A DNA stretch of 64,000 bases from Nevskia sp. (GTDB lineage: Bacteria; Pseudomonadota; Gammaproteobacteria; Nevskiales; Nevskiaceae), in NCBI RefSeq assembly GCF_021732705.1, contig NZ_JAKFUM010000003.1:62001-126000 (forward strand), in the 5' to 3' direction. The translations under genes were made by a program, and so were the position numbers. Under the pieces are notes generated by a model, which was not told the origin of the DNA, did not search any database, and saw only the letters and a program-made list of their open reading frames with translations. Of this stretch, positions 10,238 through 19,296 are shown piece after piece (position 1 is the first letter of the stretch; every line of letters begins with the position of its first letter).

Positions 10238-11548
10238 ATGCTTCCCGATCCCTATCACCGCGTACACAGCTGGTTGTGGCTGCGCGAGCCGCAATCGGGC
10301 TGGGGTCGTCGACTGCTGACACCGGGCCGCTACGCGCTGGCGCTGCTGCGCGACCTGCTCGAAGGCGAACTGAGCCTGCGGGCGATGAGCCTCGTCTACA
10401 CCACGCTGCTGTCGCTGGTGCCGCTGCTGGCGCTGGCGTTCTCGGTGCTGAAGGCCTTCGGCGTTCACAACTCGCTGGAGCCCGTGCTGGCGCAGGCGCT
10501 GCAGCCGTTGGGCGATCAGGCCAAGGTGGTCAGCGACAACATCATCGGCTTCGTCGACAACATTCAGGTCAGCGTGCTTGGCGGCATCGGCATCTTCCTG
10601 CTGCTGTACACCTCGGTATCGATGATTTCGAAGATCGAGGCCAGCTTCAATTTCATCTGGAAACTCAATCAAGAGCGTGGCTTCACCCAGCGCTTCGGCG
10701 AATACCTGTCGGTGCTGCTGATCGGCCCGGTGCTGGTGTTCACGGCGATCGCGCTGACCGCGTCGCTACGGTCGAGCACTGTGGTCACGACCCTGGCGCA
10801 GTACGAGCCGTTCGGCACCACGATCCTGCTGGTGACCAAGCTCGCACCGTATGTGCTGATCGTTGCCGCGCTGACCTTCATCTACAGCTTCATCCCGAAC
10901 ACGCGCGTGCTGTTCCGGGCCGCGGCGGCCGGCGGCCTGTTCGCCGGGATCGCGTGGGAAAGCGCCAGCATCGGTTTCGCCCGCTTCGTCGCCGGCGCCT
11001 CGAGCTACAGCGCGATCTACTCTGGCTTCGCGATCGTCATTATCCTGCTGATCTGGCTGTACGTCAGCTGGGTCATCGTGCTGTTCGGATGCCGGCTGGC
11101 GTTCTACATCCAGCATCCACGCCATCTGTCCGGGCCAGTCACGGCGGTGCCGCCGGCCAGCCGCGAATCGGAATTCCTGCCGCTGCGGGTGATGATGCTC
11201 GTCGTCCGACGGTTTCAGGCGGGCCAACCACCGCTGACCATCGATGAAGTTGAACGCGCGCTCGCCGTCAATGGCGACCGCTTGCAGCGGGCGCTGCAGC
11301 TGCTTGCGGATTGCGGCGTGCTGACCGAAGCGAGCCCGGGCCGCAAGCTGCTGCCGGCGCGCGATCCGGCGTCGTACACCGTCGCGGAGCTGTGGCTGTG
11401 GTGTCGCGGGCCGGCACCGGAAGTGCGCGGCGATGATGTCGACGATCGGCAACTGCTCGGCCTGCTTCGAGACGCGGAGCTGGCCGGCAGCCGGGTCGGC
11501 AGTCCGACTTTCGCGCAGTGGCTGGGCGTGCCTGACGCGGCCCGCTGA
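10238..11548 (+). CDS. YihY/BrkB (UPF0761) family inner-membrane protein
   Basis: 436 aa. Start ATG 10238 is chosen because the N-terminus MLPDPYHRVHSWLW leads directly into the family's amphipathic entry, and upstream in-frame sequence overlaps the preceding gene. The BrkB-type core (~res 30-290) has six hydrophobic segments, including LSLRAMSLVYTTLLSLVPLL and the WLYVSWVIVLFGCRLAFYIQ region. A C-terminal soluble ~130 aa tail (LTIDEVERALAVNGDRLQRAL) looks like a winged helix, as in many gammaproteobacterial homologues. The molecular function of the family is unsettled. The often-quoted RNase BN assignment of YihY was wrong. Confidence 0.85.
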   Translation: MLPDPYHRVHSWLWLREPQSGWGRRLLTPGRYALALLRDLLEGELSLRAMSLVYTTLLSLVPLLALAFSVLKAFGVHNSLEPVLAQALQPLGDQAKVVSDNIIGFVDNIQVSVLGGIGIFLLLYTSVSMISKIEASFNFIWKLNQERGFTQRFGEYLSVLLIGPVLVFTAIALTASLRSSTVVTTLAQYEPFGTTILLVTKLAPYVLIVAALTFIYSFIPNTRVLFRAAAAGGLFAGIAWESASIGFARFVAGASSYSAIYSGFAIVIILLIWLYVSWVIVLFGCRLAFYIQHPRHLSGPVTAVPPASRESEFLPLRVMMLVVRRFQAGQPPLTIDEVERALAVNGDRLQRALQLLADCGVLTEASPGRKLLPARDPASYTVAELWLWCRGPAPEVRGDDVDDRQLLGLLRDAELAGSRVGSPTFAQWLGVPDAAR

Positions 11549-11709
11549 CCGCAGCGGCACAGCCGGCATCGAGGACCCGGCCTTCAGCGTGGGCGCGGCC
11601 AGAGCCAAGGCTGGCGAACGGATGTTTCTGTAATCTTGTCGAATATGCAGCAGAAAGCCGCTGGTACGACGGCTGAACACTCACGGTGCGGACGGCAGAG
11701 GCATTGATC

Positions 11710-13425
11710 ATGGCGAAGCGGACAGACTCGGCCGGCGCAGTCCGCGCGGACGTTGACGATCACTCGATGCCGCGAGTCTGGCTCGATCAGTACATGGCCG
11801 GCGTTCCATCGGACATCGATCCGACGGCTTTTCCATCGCTCGCCGCAGTGATCGACCGCGCCTGCGAACGGTTCCGGGAACTGCCCGCGTTCGAGAACAT
11901 GGGCACGGTGCTGAGCTACGACGATGTCGACCGCCTGTCGCAGGATTTCGCGTCGTATCTGCAGAACGTCGTTGGCCTGAACATCGGCGACCGCGTCGCG
12001 GTGATGATGCCGAACCTGCTGCAGTACCCGGTTGCCGTCTTCGGCATCGTTCGCGCCGGGCTGGTCGTGGTCAACGTCAACCCGCTGTACACCCCGCGCG
12101 AGCTGGAGCACCAGCTCAAGGATTCCGGCGCGCGCGCGATCGTGATCATCGAGAACTACGCCCACACGCTGGATCAGGTGCTGGCCGCCACCCCACTGGA
12201 GGTGGTGATCACCACGCAGATCGGCGATCTGCTGCCGTTCCCGAAAAGCGCACTGACCAACTTCGTGGTCAAGCGCGTCAGGAAGCTGGTGCCGGCGTGG
12301 AAACTGCCGGGCAGCGTGCCGTTCCGCACGACGCTGGCCCGCGGCCGCGCCCAGCCCTATCACCGCGTTCAGCTGACGCAGGACGATGTCGCCTTCCTGC
12401 AATACACCGGCGGCACCACCGGCCTGTCGAAGGGCGCGACGCTGAGTCACGGCAACATGGTTGCCAATCTGCTGCAGATGCACGCGTGGATCGGCCCGAA
12501 GCTCGACGAAGGTTCGGACATCGTCATCACGGCGCTGCCGCTGTACCACATCTTCGCGCTGACCGTTAATTGCATGCTGTTCCTGCATGTTGGCGGCAAG
12601 AACATCCTGATCACCAACCCGCGCGACATGCCGGCCTTCGTTGCCGAACTGGCGCGCAGCCGCTTCACCGCCTTCACCGGCGTGAACACGCTGTTCAACG
12701 GGCTGCTGCACACGCCCGGCTTCGATCGCATCGATTTCTCGGGCCTGAAGTTCACCGTCGGTGGCGGTGCCGCCGTCCAGCAGAGCGTGGCCGAGCAGTG
12801 GAAGGCCGTCACCGGGGTCGGCCTGACTGAAGGCTACGGCCTGTCCGAAACCTCGCCGGCCGTCTGTTTCTCGCCGATGGACAAGCCGGACTGGAACGGC
12901 ACGATCGGCGTGCCGATGCCGTCGACCTGGGTCTCGCTGCGCGACGACGATGGCCACGAGGTCGCCACCGGCGCGCCCGGCGAGTTGTGCGTGCGCGGTC
13001 CGCAGGTCATGCGCGGCTACTGGAACAAGCCGGACGAGAACCGGAAAGCGTTCACCGCCGACGGCTTCCTGAAAACCGGCGACATCGCCACGGTCGATGC
13101 GCGAGGCTACTTCCGCATCGTCGATCGCAAGAAGGACATGATCCTGGTGTCCGGCTTCAACGTCTTCCCGAACGAGATCGAGAACGTCGTCGCGTTGCAC
13201 CCCGGCGTGCTCGAGTGCGCCTGCATCGGCATTCCGGATCCGAAGACCGGCGAAGCGGTGAAGGTGTTCGTCGTGCGCAAGGACCAGACGCTCGACGCCG
13301 AGACCCTGCGCGAGCACTGCAAGCGGAATCTGACCGGCTACAAGGTTCCGAAGGCGATCGAGTTCCGCGACGCATTACCGAAATCTAATGTTGGCAAGAT
13401 CCTGCGGAAGGAACTGCGGGGCTGA
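11710..13425 (+). CDS. fadD: Long-chain fatty-acid-CoA ligase (FadD type)
   Basis: 571 aa AMP-forming ligase that activates fatty acids to acyl-CoA for beta-oxidation, at the inner face of the membrane. The P-loop-like motif YTGGTTGLSKG lies at ~res 232, GYGLSETSP at ~375 and the FLKTGDIA/DRKKDMILVSGFNVFP hinge at ~455-485. The segment MPRVWLDQYMAGVPSDIDP matches the E. coli FadD N-terminus in style and begins at an internal ATG (11767). I kept ATG 11710 because AGAGG (11697-11701) sits 8 nt upstream, giving a 19-residue extension. A perfect inverted repeat without a clear T-tract at 13455-13473 follows the gene. Confidence 0.9.
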   Translation: MAKRTDSAGAVRADVDDHSMPRVWLDQYMAGVPSDIDPTAFPSLAAVIDRACERFRELPAFENMGTVLSYDDVDRLSQDFASYLQNVVGLNIGDRVAVMMPNLLQYPVAVFGIVRAGLVVVNVNPLYTPRELEHQLKDSGARAIVIIENYAHTLDQVLAATPLEVVITTQIGDLLPFPKSALTNFVVKRVRKLVPAWKLPGSVPFRTTLARGRAQPYHRVQLTQDDVAFLQYTGGTTGLSKGATLSHGNMVANLLQMHAWIGPKLDEGSDIVITALPLYHIFALTVNCMLFLHVGGKNILITNPRDMPAFVAELARSRFTAFTGVNTLFNGLLHTPGFDRIDFSGLKFTVGGGAAVQQSVAEQWKAVTGVGLTEGYGLSETSPAVCFSPMDKPDWNGTIGVPMPSTWVSLRDDDGHEVATGAPGELCVRGPQVMRGYWNKPDENRKAFTADGFLKTGDIATVDARGYFRIVDRKKDMILVSGFNVFPNEIENVVALHPGVLECACIGIPDPKTGEAVKVFVVRKDQTLDAETLREHCKRNLTGYKVPKAIEFRDALPKSNVGKILRKELRG

Positions 13426-13627
13426 GCCCCGCATGACTCCGACCGTGACCGTCAGCGCCGTCGTCGACGGCGCGGCGGGGAACGCCGGCAGGCCCAATGT
13501 TTGCCTGTGCATGACGCCGCACTTATGCTCGGGATCGGGCAGGAAGCGCCCGATAGCGTCGTTTTGACGTTATCATTCAATTTGTGACGGTTTTACCCTA
13601 CACAAAAAACAAACAGGAGTTTTCGCA

Positions 13628-14794
13628 ATGAGAAACATCGCTCTTGCGCTCGTGCTCGGTCTCGGAGTGTCGCAGGCCGTGGTGGCCGCTGACTTCTCGA
13701 AGAACGCATACGGCGCCGTACTTGGCACGTATGTGCTTCCGGATGATTCGCGCGATGCCAAGTACGGAATCGGCGGTTCGATCGTGTTCTACGGCAAGCC
13801 GATCGCTGAGCATCTGAACATCGAATTCGGCGGCTTCGGCAACACGCTGCGCCGCGACTCCGACCGAGGGACCGACACCCAGTTCGGCCTCGGCATCGAT
13901 TTTCTCGTTCCGCTGGTCAAGGGCCCGATCAGCCCGTTCCTGCTGGCCGGTGCCGGCGGCGTGCGCGAGCAGCTGAACACCAGCGCCGACGTCGACAGCA
14001 TCAACCCGTACCTGAACGTGGGTGGCGGCGTGCTGTTCGCGATCACCGATCGCCTGTCGGCCCGTGCCGAAGCCCGCTGGCTGAACGTGTTCAACAACGG
14101 CGCCTACCCGACCGAGGACAACCTCGGCGATGCCCGCTTCGGCCTCGGCATCCAGTACGCATTCGGCCAGCCGTACACTCCGCCGCCGCCGCCGGCTGCC
14201 CCGGTTCCGCCACCGCCGCCGCCGGTCGTGGCTCCGCCGGCCGACAGCGATGGTGACGGCGTGCCGGATACCCGCGACAAGTGCCCGAACACGCCGAAGG
14301 GCGTCAAGGTCGATGCCGACGGCTGCCCGCTCGACACCGATGGTGACGGCGTGCCGGATTACCTCGACAAGTGCCCGGGCACTCCGAAGGGCTTCAAGGT
14401 CGACGCCGAGGGCTGCATCATCGAGCAGACCATCGTCCTCCGCGGTGTGAACTTCGAGTACGACAAGGACCAGCTGACTGCGGAAGCGAAGGGCATTCTC
14501 GATGCCGTCGTCCCGGGCCTGACCTCGCAGCCGAAGCTGACGCTCGAAATCGGCGGTCACACCGACTCGCGCGGCACCGATGCCTACAACAAGTCGCTGT
14601 CGCAGCGCCGCGCCAACTCGGTCAAGGCCTACCTGATCGAGAAGGGCGTCAGCAGCGAGCGTCTGGCAGCCGTCGGTTACGGCGAAGCCAAGCCGATCGC
14701 CGACAACAAGACCGACGAAGGTCGCGCCGAGAACCGTCGCGTCGAGTTCCAGGTCCTGAACAAGCCGCTGACGGTGAAGGTCATCAAGAAGTAA
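13628..14794 (+). CDS. OprF/OmpA-like porin with thrombospondin type 3 repeats
   Basis: 388 aa. Signal peptide ~1-21 (SQAVVA/ADFSKN). An N-terminal eight-stranded barrel spans ~22-178. A proline hinge (TPPPPPAAPVPPPPPPVV) follows, then two calcium-type TSP3 repeats at ~205-255 (DSDGDGVPDTRDKCP and DTDGDGVPDYLDKCP), then a C-terminal OmpA peptidoglycan-binding domain (~268-388; GGHTDSRGTDAYN, LSQRRANSVKAYL). It is an outer-membrane structural porin linking membrane and wall. AGGAG (13615-13619) precedes the ATG, and the upstream ~60 bp is unusually AT-rich for the window, suggesting a strong promoter. It is transcribed alone, closed by a strong terminator. Confidence 0.92.
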   Translation: MRNIALALVLGLGVSQAVVAADFSKNAYGAVLGTYVLPDDSRDAKYGIGGSIVFYGKPIAEHLNIEFGGFGNTLRRDSDRGTDTQFGLGIDFLVPLVKGPISPFLLAGAGGVREQLNTSADVDSINPYLNVGGGVLFAITDRLSARAEARWLNVFNNGAYPTEDNLGDARFGLGIQYAFGQPYTPPPPPAAPVPPPPPPVVAPPADSDGDGVPDTRDKCPNTPKGVKVDADGCPLDTDGDGVPDYLDKCPGTPKGFKVDAEGCIIEQTIVLRGVNFEYDKDQLTAEAKGILDAVVPGLTSQPKLTLEIGGHTDSRGTDAYNKSLSQRRANSVKAYLIEKGVSSERLAAVGYGEAKPIADNKTDEGRAENRRVEFQVLNKPLTVKVIKK

Positions 14795-14825
14795 GACCTT
14801 CCGCCTCCAGCGGTCGCTGAACCAG

Positions 14826-14858
14826 CGGCGCCGGACGAAAGTCCGGCGCCGTTTTTTT
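14826..14858 (+). terminator. Rho-independent terminator of the OprF-like gene
   Basis: An 11-bp perfect stem (CGGCGCCGGAC / GTCCGGCGCCG) with a GAAA tetraloop is followed by seven T residues, 31 bp after the porin stop. Confidence 0.95.
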
Positions 14859-15059
14859 GTGCCCGACCGATGTACGACGCAACGGCGAACGCGCCGCCTC
14901 GCACGACGGCGGCCGGGCGGGGGCGCTGGACCGACGCCGTTCGGCACGGTGCGACTCGGTGCTGACTCGGTGCCGACTCGGGACGACGGCCTCAGGCCGG
15001 CAGGCCTTGCGCACGCCCGGCCGACGCTGGAGTCGCCGGGCTGCGGTGCTGCGCCAGCC

Positions 15060-16841
15060 TCAGCGAACGATGCGGGCGTCGAACCCGGCCAGCGCCTTCT
15101 GCGCCTGTCGGTAGCCGCGTTCGATCACTTCGTCGATCCGCTTCCAGTCGAACAGGCCGATGCCGGAGACCGGCATCCGCAGGTACAGATCGGCGCGCGC
15201 GGCGCGCGCGCGGGTGCCGCTTTCGCTGGTCAGCGTCGCGCTGCGAAACAGGATGTCGGCCAGGGTCAGCGACGGGCCATCGCGCGAGCTGCGGCGCAGC
15301 AGCGCTTCCGGATCCGGGCCTTCGACGCCGGGCATCGACAGTCCGCCTTCGGTCGAGACATCGGACGCGATGATCGGTCCTCGGCCGGCGGCCTGCATGA
15401 TGTCGGTCGGCAGGCTGTTGGTGATCGCGCCATCGGCCAGCAGGTCACCGTTCCAGACCACCGGCGGCGCCACGCCGGGCACCGCCATGCTGGTACCGAT
15501 CCACAGCGCCAGCGAACCTTCGCGGTGGACCACGGCCGCGCCACGCGTGAGATTGGTGCTGACGCAGAAATATGACAGCGGCAGTTCCTCGATCATCCGC
15601 TCGCCGAAGATCGCCCGCAGACGGGTGCTGAAGCGCCGGCCGCGGATCAGCGAGACGCGCGGCAGCACGAAATCATTCAGGAAGTTCTGCTGGACGAAGG
15701 TCTCGCCAGCGACGCGGCGCAGTTCGCGGCTGTCGGCGCCGCAGGCCAGCAGCGCACCGAAGAAGGCGCCCATGCTGGTGCCGCCGATCAGGTCGATCGG
15801 CAGCTTCGCTTCTTCCAGCGCCCGCACCAGTCCGATGTGCGCGAAGCCGCGCGCACCGCCACCGCCGAGCACGAGGCCGATCGCCCGCCCGCTGAGCAGC
15901 CGCGCCAGTCGCGCGTGATCGTCACTGCGCCACGGCTGGATGAAGTGATGGGCGTCGAGCTCGCAGTGCTGGCGCCAGTCGCGCAGCGTGCCGGCGGCGA
16001 GGGCAATGCCGTCGGCCTGCATCACCAGTTCCACCGGCGTGCGCAGATGCAGGTTGCGCAGCATCGACGGCACCGGGCTGTCGAGCATGCGTGAATCGGC
16101 GTCGGCCACGATCAGCACGCGATCGGCCTGACGCATGCAGCGTTCGCTCCAGGCGCTGGGCTGCGTCGACGCGCAGTACAGCAGACGATGGCCCTGCGCT
16201 TCCTGTTTCGACAGCCAGTCGAGCAGGCGCTGGTTGCCGTCGTCGTCGTCGATCGGCGTGTTCGCGGCCCCGGCGCCGAGGGCGTCATCGACGGCGGCCG
16301 CATCGATCAGCGTCGGCGTCTCGCCCTGCTTCTCCAGCGCGTCGGACAGGCGCTCGGCGAAGCGGCGCAGCGCGATGCCGGGGTGAGCCGGCACCAGCGC
16401 CAGCGCGGGACGGGTCGACACGGCATTGCCGCCTGCCGGTCGCTGGTTCTGGCGCAGCCGGCCGATCAGCACGCGGGTGATCGCCAGCATCGCCGATGGA
16501 TGGGCCTTGATGAAATCGAGCAGGTCGTCGCGATGGATGCGCAGCAGCACGCTGTCGCGCAGCGCGTAGACCTCGCCGCTGCGCGGCTCGTCGGTCATCA
16601 CGCTGATCTCGCCGATCGGCTCCAGTCGCGAGATGTCGCCGGCAACGGTGCCATCGGCGCGCAGCGCCCGCAGGCGGCCGGTGACGACGATGTACAGGCA
16701 ATCGGCCGGGGCGCCGGCAACGAACAGCAACTCGCCGCCGGCGACATTCTGCCGGCGGAACCGGGTGGTAAGCTGCGCCAGCGCCGTCGGGTCGAGATCC
16801 GCGAACAGTCCGCACTGCGCCAGCGTTGCCGCTACGTCCAT
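15060..16841 (-). CDS. Cyclic-nucleotide-binding patatin-like phospholipase
   Basis: 593 aa. The N-terminal ~130 residues form a cNMP-binding/CAP-like beta-roll (GELLFVAGAPADCLYIVVTG, SVMTDEPRSGEVYAL). A middle region with Rossmann-like features follows, then a patatin domain from ~res 318: LGGGGARGFAHIG oxyanion loop (~323), catalytic GTSMG (~353) and DGA (~469), giving a Ser-Asp dyad. This architecture is that of the NTE/RssA-like phospholipases that hydrolyse lysophospholipids at membranes. The ligand of the cNMP domain cannot be told from sequence. It is a single gene on the minus strand. Confidence 0.9.
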   Translation of the reverse strand: MDVAATLAQCGLFADLDPTALAQLTTRFRRQNVAGGELLFVAGAPADCLYIVVTGRLRALRADGTVAGDISRLEPIGEISVMTDEPRSGEVYALRDSVLLRIHRDDLLDFIKAHPSAMLAITRVLIGRLRQNQRPAGGNAVSTRPALALVPAHPGIALRRFAERLSDALEKQGETPTLIDAAAVDDALGAGAANTPIDDDDGNQRLLDWLSKQEAQGHRLLYCASTQPSAWSERCMRQADRVLIVADADSRMLDSPVPSMLRNLHLRTPVELVMQADGIALAAGTLRDWRQHCELDAHHFIQPWRSDDHARLARLLSGRAIGLVLGGGGARGFAHIGLVRALEEAKLPIDLIGGTSMGAFFGALLACGADSRELRRVAGETFVQQNFLNDFVLPRVSLIRGRRFSTRLRAIFGERMIEELPLSYFCVSTNLTRGAAVVHREGSLALWIGTSMAVPGVAPPVVWNGDLLADGAITNSLPTDIMQAAGRGPIIASDVSTEGGLSMPGVEGPDPEALLRRSSRDGPSLTLADILFRSATLTSESGTRARAARADLYLRMPVSGIGLFDWKRIDEVIERGYRQAQKALAGFDARIVR

Positions 16842-16917
16842 GAGCCCTCGTTCGTCATGACAGTCAGCGTGCCGGCATCGAGGTCGGCATCGCCTGCAAG
16901 ACTAACGGGACGCGCAA

Positions 16918-16941
16918 CAAAAAGGCGCGCCGAAGCGCGCC
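16918..16941 (-). terminator. Rho-independent terminator of the subtilase gene
   Basis: Read on the minus strand: GGCGCGC, TTCG loop, GCGCGCC, then a run of five T. It lies 20 bp after the protease stop. Confidence 0.9.
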
Positions 16942-16960
16942 TCCTTGCCCGCCGCCAGAC

Positions 16961-18187
16961 TCAGCGCGCGACGTACAGCAGCACGTTCGGCGAAGCCGCA
17001 CCCGGCGACGTGACGATGCCGAGCGTGGCATCGCCCAGCAGGCGGTCGGTGACCGCAGCCGGGGTCAGCGTCGGGTTCGCGCCGCGGATGATCGCGGCGG
17101 CGCCGGCGACATGCGGCGACGACATCGAAGTGCCGCTGAGCACCACGGTGCCGGAGTTGCTGGTGCTCGATGCCGAGGTGATGCTGACGCCCGGGCCGAA
17201 CAGGTCGACGCAGCTGCCGAAGTTCGAGAACGACGCGCGGGTGTCGGTATTGTCGGTCGCGCCGACGGTGATGCCGGCCGGCGTGCGGCCCGGCGACTGG
17301 CCGCAGGCATCGGCATTGTCGTTGCCGGCCGACAGGGCATAGACCACGCCGGCCGCTATCGAATTGCTGACCGCCGTGTCGAGCGCTGCCGATGCGCCGC
17401 CACCGAGCGACATGTTGGCCACGGCCGGGGCAATGTGGTTCGCCGTCACCCAGTCCACGCCTGCGATGACGCCGGCATTGGTGCCGCTGCCGTTGCAGCC
17501 GAGCACGCGCACCGGATGCAGCGTCGCCCGCTTGGCCACGCCATACAGCGTGCCGACGGCGGTGCCGGCGACATGCGTGCCGTGGCCGTTGCAGTCGGTC
17601 GTGTTCTCCGGATCGGTGCGACCGAACAGCCCGAGCAGCGTGCGGTTGTTCGGGGCGAAGTTCTGGCCCGGCGCCACGCGGCCGGCGAAATCGGTATGCG
17701 CGGCGTTCAGGCCGGTATCGATCACGTAGACATGGCTGCCGAGGCCGGCCGACGCCGGATAAATGTACAGGCCATCCATCGGGCGGCTGCGCTGGTCGAC
17801 GCGGTCCAGCCCCCAGGTCGCATTGGTCTGGGTCGTGGTCTCGGCATTCGCCGTCATCACCTGATCCTGCTCGACCAGGGCCACGCCCGGCTGCGCGGCC
17901 AGCGCGTCGGCCTGCACGCGGGTCATGCGTGCGGCGAAGCCGAGCAGCGCATGTTCGTACTGCGCGACGATCTCGGCGCCGCCGACGCGGGTCACCAGCG
18001 TCTGCACCAGTGCGCCGAGCCCCTGACGACGGGCCGGCTCGGCCATCGTCGCGCGATCGAGCACGACGATGTACTGATTCGGAATGGCGACGGCGGCCGC
18101 CACCTGGGTCACCGGCGCGGCCGATGCCGCGCCTGCGGTCCCGAGCATGGCCAGCGCTGCGGCGAGCCGGATTCTTGAAGTCTTCAT
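16961..18187 (-). CDS. Secreted subtilisin-family serine protease (S8, proteinase K-like)
   Basis: 408 aa. Signal peptide ~1-23 (GAASA/APVTQ). An inhibitor I9 propeptide follows (~38-110, YIVVLDRATMAE), then the S8 catalytic domain (~125-400). Catalytic residues are Asp157 (VYVIDTGLN), His202 (NGHGTHVAGT) and Ser354 (SGTSMSSPHVAG), with oxyanion Asn289 (SAGND). The full triad is present and there is no C-terminal extension, so it should be an active extracellular endopeptidase of the aqualysin/proteinase K group, auto-processed from a pro-form. It is divergent from the methyltransferase, with an inverted repeat in the shared upstream region. Confidence 0.93.
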   Translation of the reverse strand: MKTSRIRLAAALAMLGTAGAASAAPVTQVAAAVAIPNQYIVVLDRATMAEPARRQGLGALVQTLVTRVGGAEIVAQYEHALLGFAARMTRVQADALAAQPGVALVEQDQVMTANAETTTQTNATWGLDRVDQRSRPMDGLYIYPASAGLGSHVYVIDTGLNAAHTDFAGRVAPGQNFAPNNRTLLGLFGRTDPENTTDCNGHGTHVAGTAVGTLYGVAKRATLHPVRVLGCNGSGTNAGVIAGVDWVTANHIAPAVANMSLGGGASAALDTAVSNSIAAGVVYALSAGNDNADACGQSPGRTPAGITVGATDNTDTRASFSNFGSCVDLFGPGVSITSASSTSNSGTVVLSGTSMSSPHVAGAAAIIRGANPTLTPAAVTDRLLGDATLGIVTSPGAASPNVLLYVAR

Positions 18188-18345
18188 CCTGTCTTCTCCT
18201 TGGAACTGATCGCGTCCCGCGAGTGAACGAACGTTTCGCCCGCGTCGTGACCGTCGATGCTGCGCGATGGCTTCGGATCGAACAACTCAACAAAACCACG
18301 CATTGCGCGCGGGCTTGTTCCGGATCAATCGTGAAATATGGTGGC

Positions 18346-18379
18346 GATTGTCAGGTTTCAGTCAAAACAGGTGACAATC
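18346..18379. promoter_or_regulatory. Inverted repeat between divergent protease and methyltransferase genes
   Basis: GATTGTCA (18346-18353) and its exact complement TGACAATC (18372-18379) are separated by 18 bp, inside a locally AT-richer stretch of the 247-bp divergent intergenic region. This is compatible with a dimeric-regulator operator. No regulator is identified. Confidence 0.4.
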
Positions 18380-18434
18380 AGTCAATCATCCGCCCAACAA
18401 CCTGCGGCGGTTCGCCAGCCCGGACGAGGGCAGG

Positions 18435-19265
18435 GTGACCGCCGGCCACTCCGGACCCGTCGCCATGCACGATCCCGCCCGCTACCGCCCGACCGAGCGC
18501 TTCGGCGACCGCGTCGACGACTACCGTCGCACTCGCCCCGGCTACCCGCCGGCGCTGACGCAATGGCTGATGCACGAAGCGGCACTTGCACCGGGCGCCG
18601 TGGTGGCCGACCTCGGCTCCGGTACCGGCCTGCTGACGCGCGATCTGCTCGCCGCCGGCCTGCGCGTGCACGCGGTGGAGCCGAATGCGCCGATGCGCGC
18701 TTCAGCCGAACAGGATCTCGGCCGCCACGCCGGCTTCAGTAGCCATGACGGCACGGCCGAGTCGACCGGGCTCGATACCGGCAGCGTCGACCTGATCACC
18801 GCCGCGCAGGCCTATCACTGGTTCGTGCCGGCCGAGGCCCGGCGCGAGGCGCAGCGCATCCTGAAGCCAGGCGGGCAGGCGGCGCTGATCTGGAATGTCC
18901 GCCGCATCGACACGCCGTTCGCGCAGGCCTACGAAGACCTGCTGATGACCCGCTGTCCGGACTACGCCGCCGGCCAGCCGCATCAGGCCTCGATCGGCGA
19001 GATCAGCCTGTTCTTCGGCACGACCGTGCCGCGCGAGGTCCGCTTCGACTACACGCAGCAGTTCGATTTCGACGGCCTGCGCGGCCGTCTGCTGTCATCG
19101 AGCTACACGCCGAAGGCCGGCGATCCGGCGCGTGAAACCGTGCTGACCGCGCTGCGCGCGGTCTTCGAGGCTCATCAGCAGGACGGCGTCGTCGCGTTCG
19201 ACTACGACACCCGCGCTTATCTCGCCCCGATGCACGACCCCATGCACGACCCGATGCACGACTGA
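18435..19265 (+). CDS. Class I SAM-dependent methyltransferase
   Basis: 276 aa. Motif I VVADLGSGTGLLTRDLL (~res 57-73) and the acidic motif II end VHAVEPNA mark the Rossmann SAM-binding core. DLITAAQAYHWF and LKPGGQAALIWN are the usual later motifs of the methyltransferase-11/UbiE-like group. The substrate is unknown. GTG 18435 has GAGGG 4 nt upstream, and ATG 18465 (MHDPARYRPTERF) is an equally possible start. The C-terminus is a perfect fourfold-looking tract MHDPMHDPMHD made of a 12-nt tandem repeat (19231-19262), probably slippage-born. Confidence 0.85.
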   Translation: MTAGHSGPVAMHDPARYRPTERFGDRVDDYRRTRPGYPPALTQWLMHEAALAPGAVVADLGSGTGLLTRDLLAAGLRVHAVEPNAPMRASAEQDLGRHAGFSSHDGTAESTGLDTGSVDLITAAQAYHWFVPAEARREAQRILKPGGQAALIWNVRRIDTPFAQAYEDLLMTRCPDYAAGQPHQASIGEISLFFGTTVPREVRFDYTQQFDFDGLRGRLLSSSYTPKAGDPARETVLTALRAVFEAHQQDGVVAFDYDTRAYLAPMHDPMHDPMHD

Positions 19266-19296
19266 ACCTCGGGGTAACGCGCGGTCGCGCGGGCGC

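Noticed and set aside
13455-13473. Inverted repeat after fadD as a terminator
   Set aside because: Perfect arms but essentially no loop and no T-tract; not listed as a terminator.
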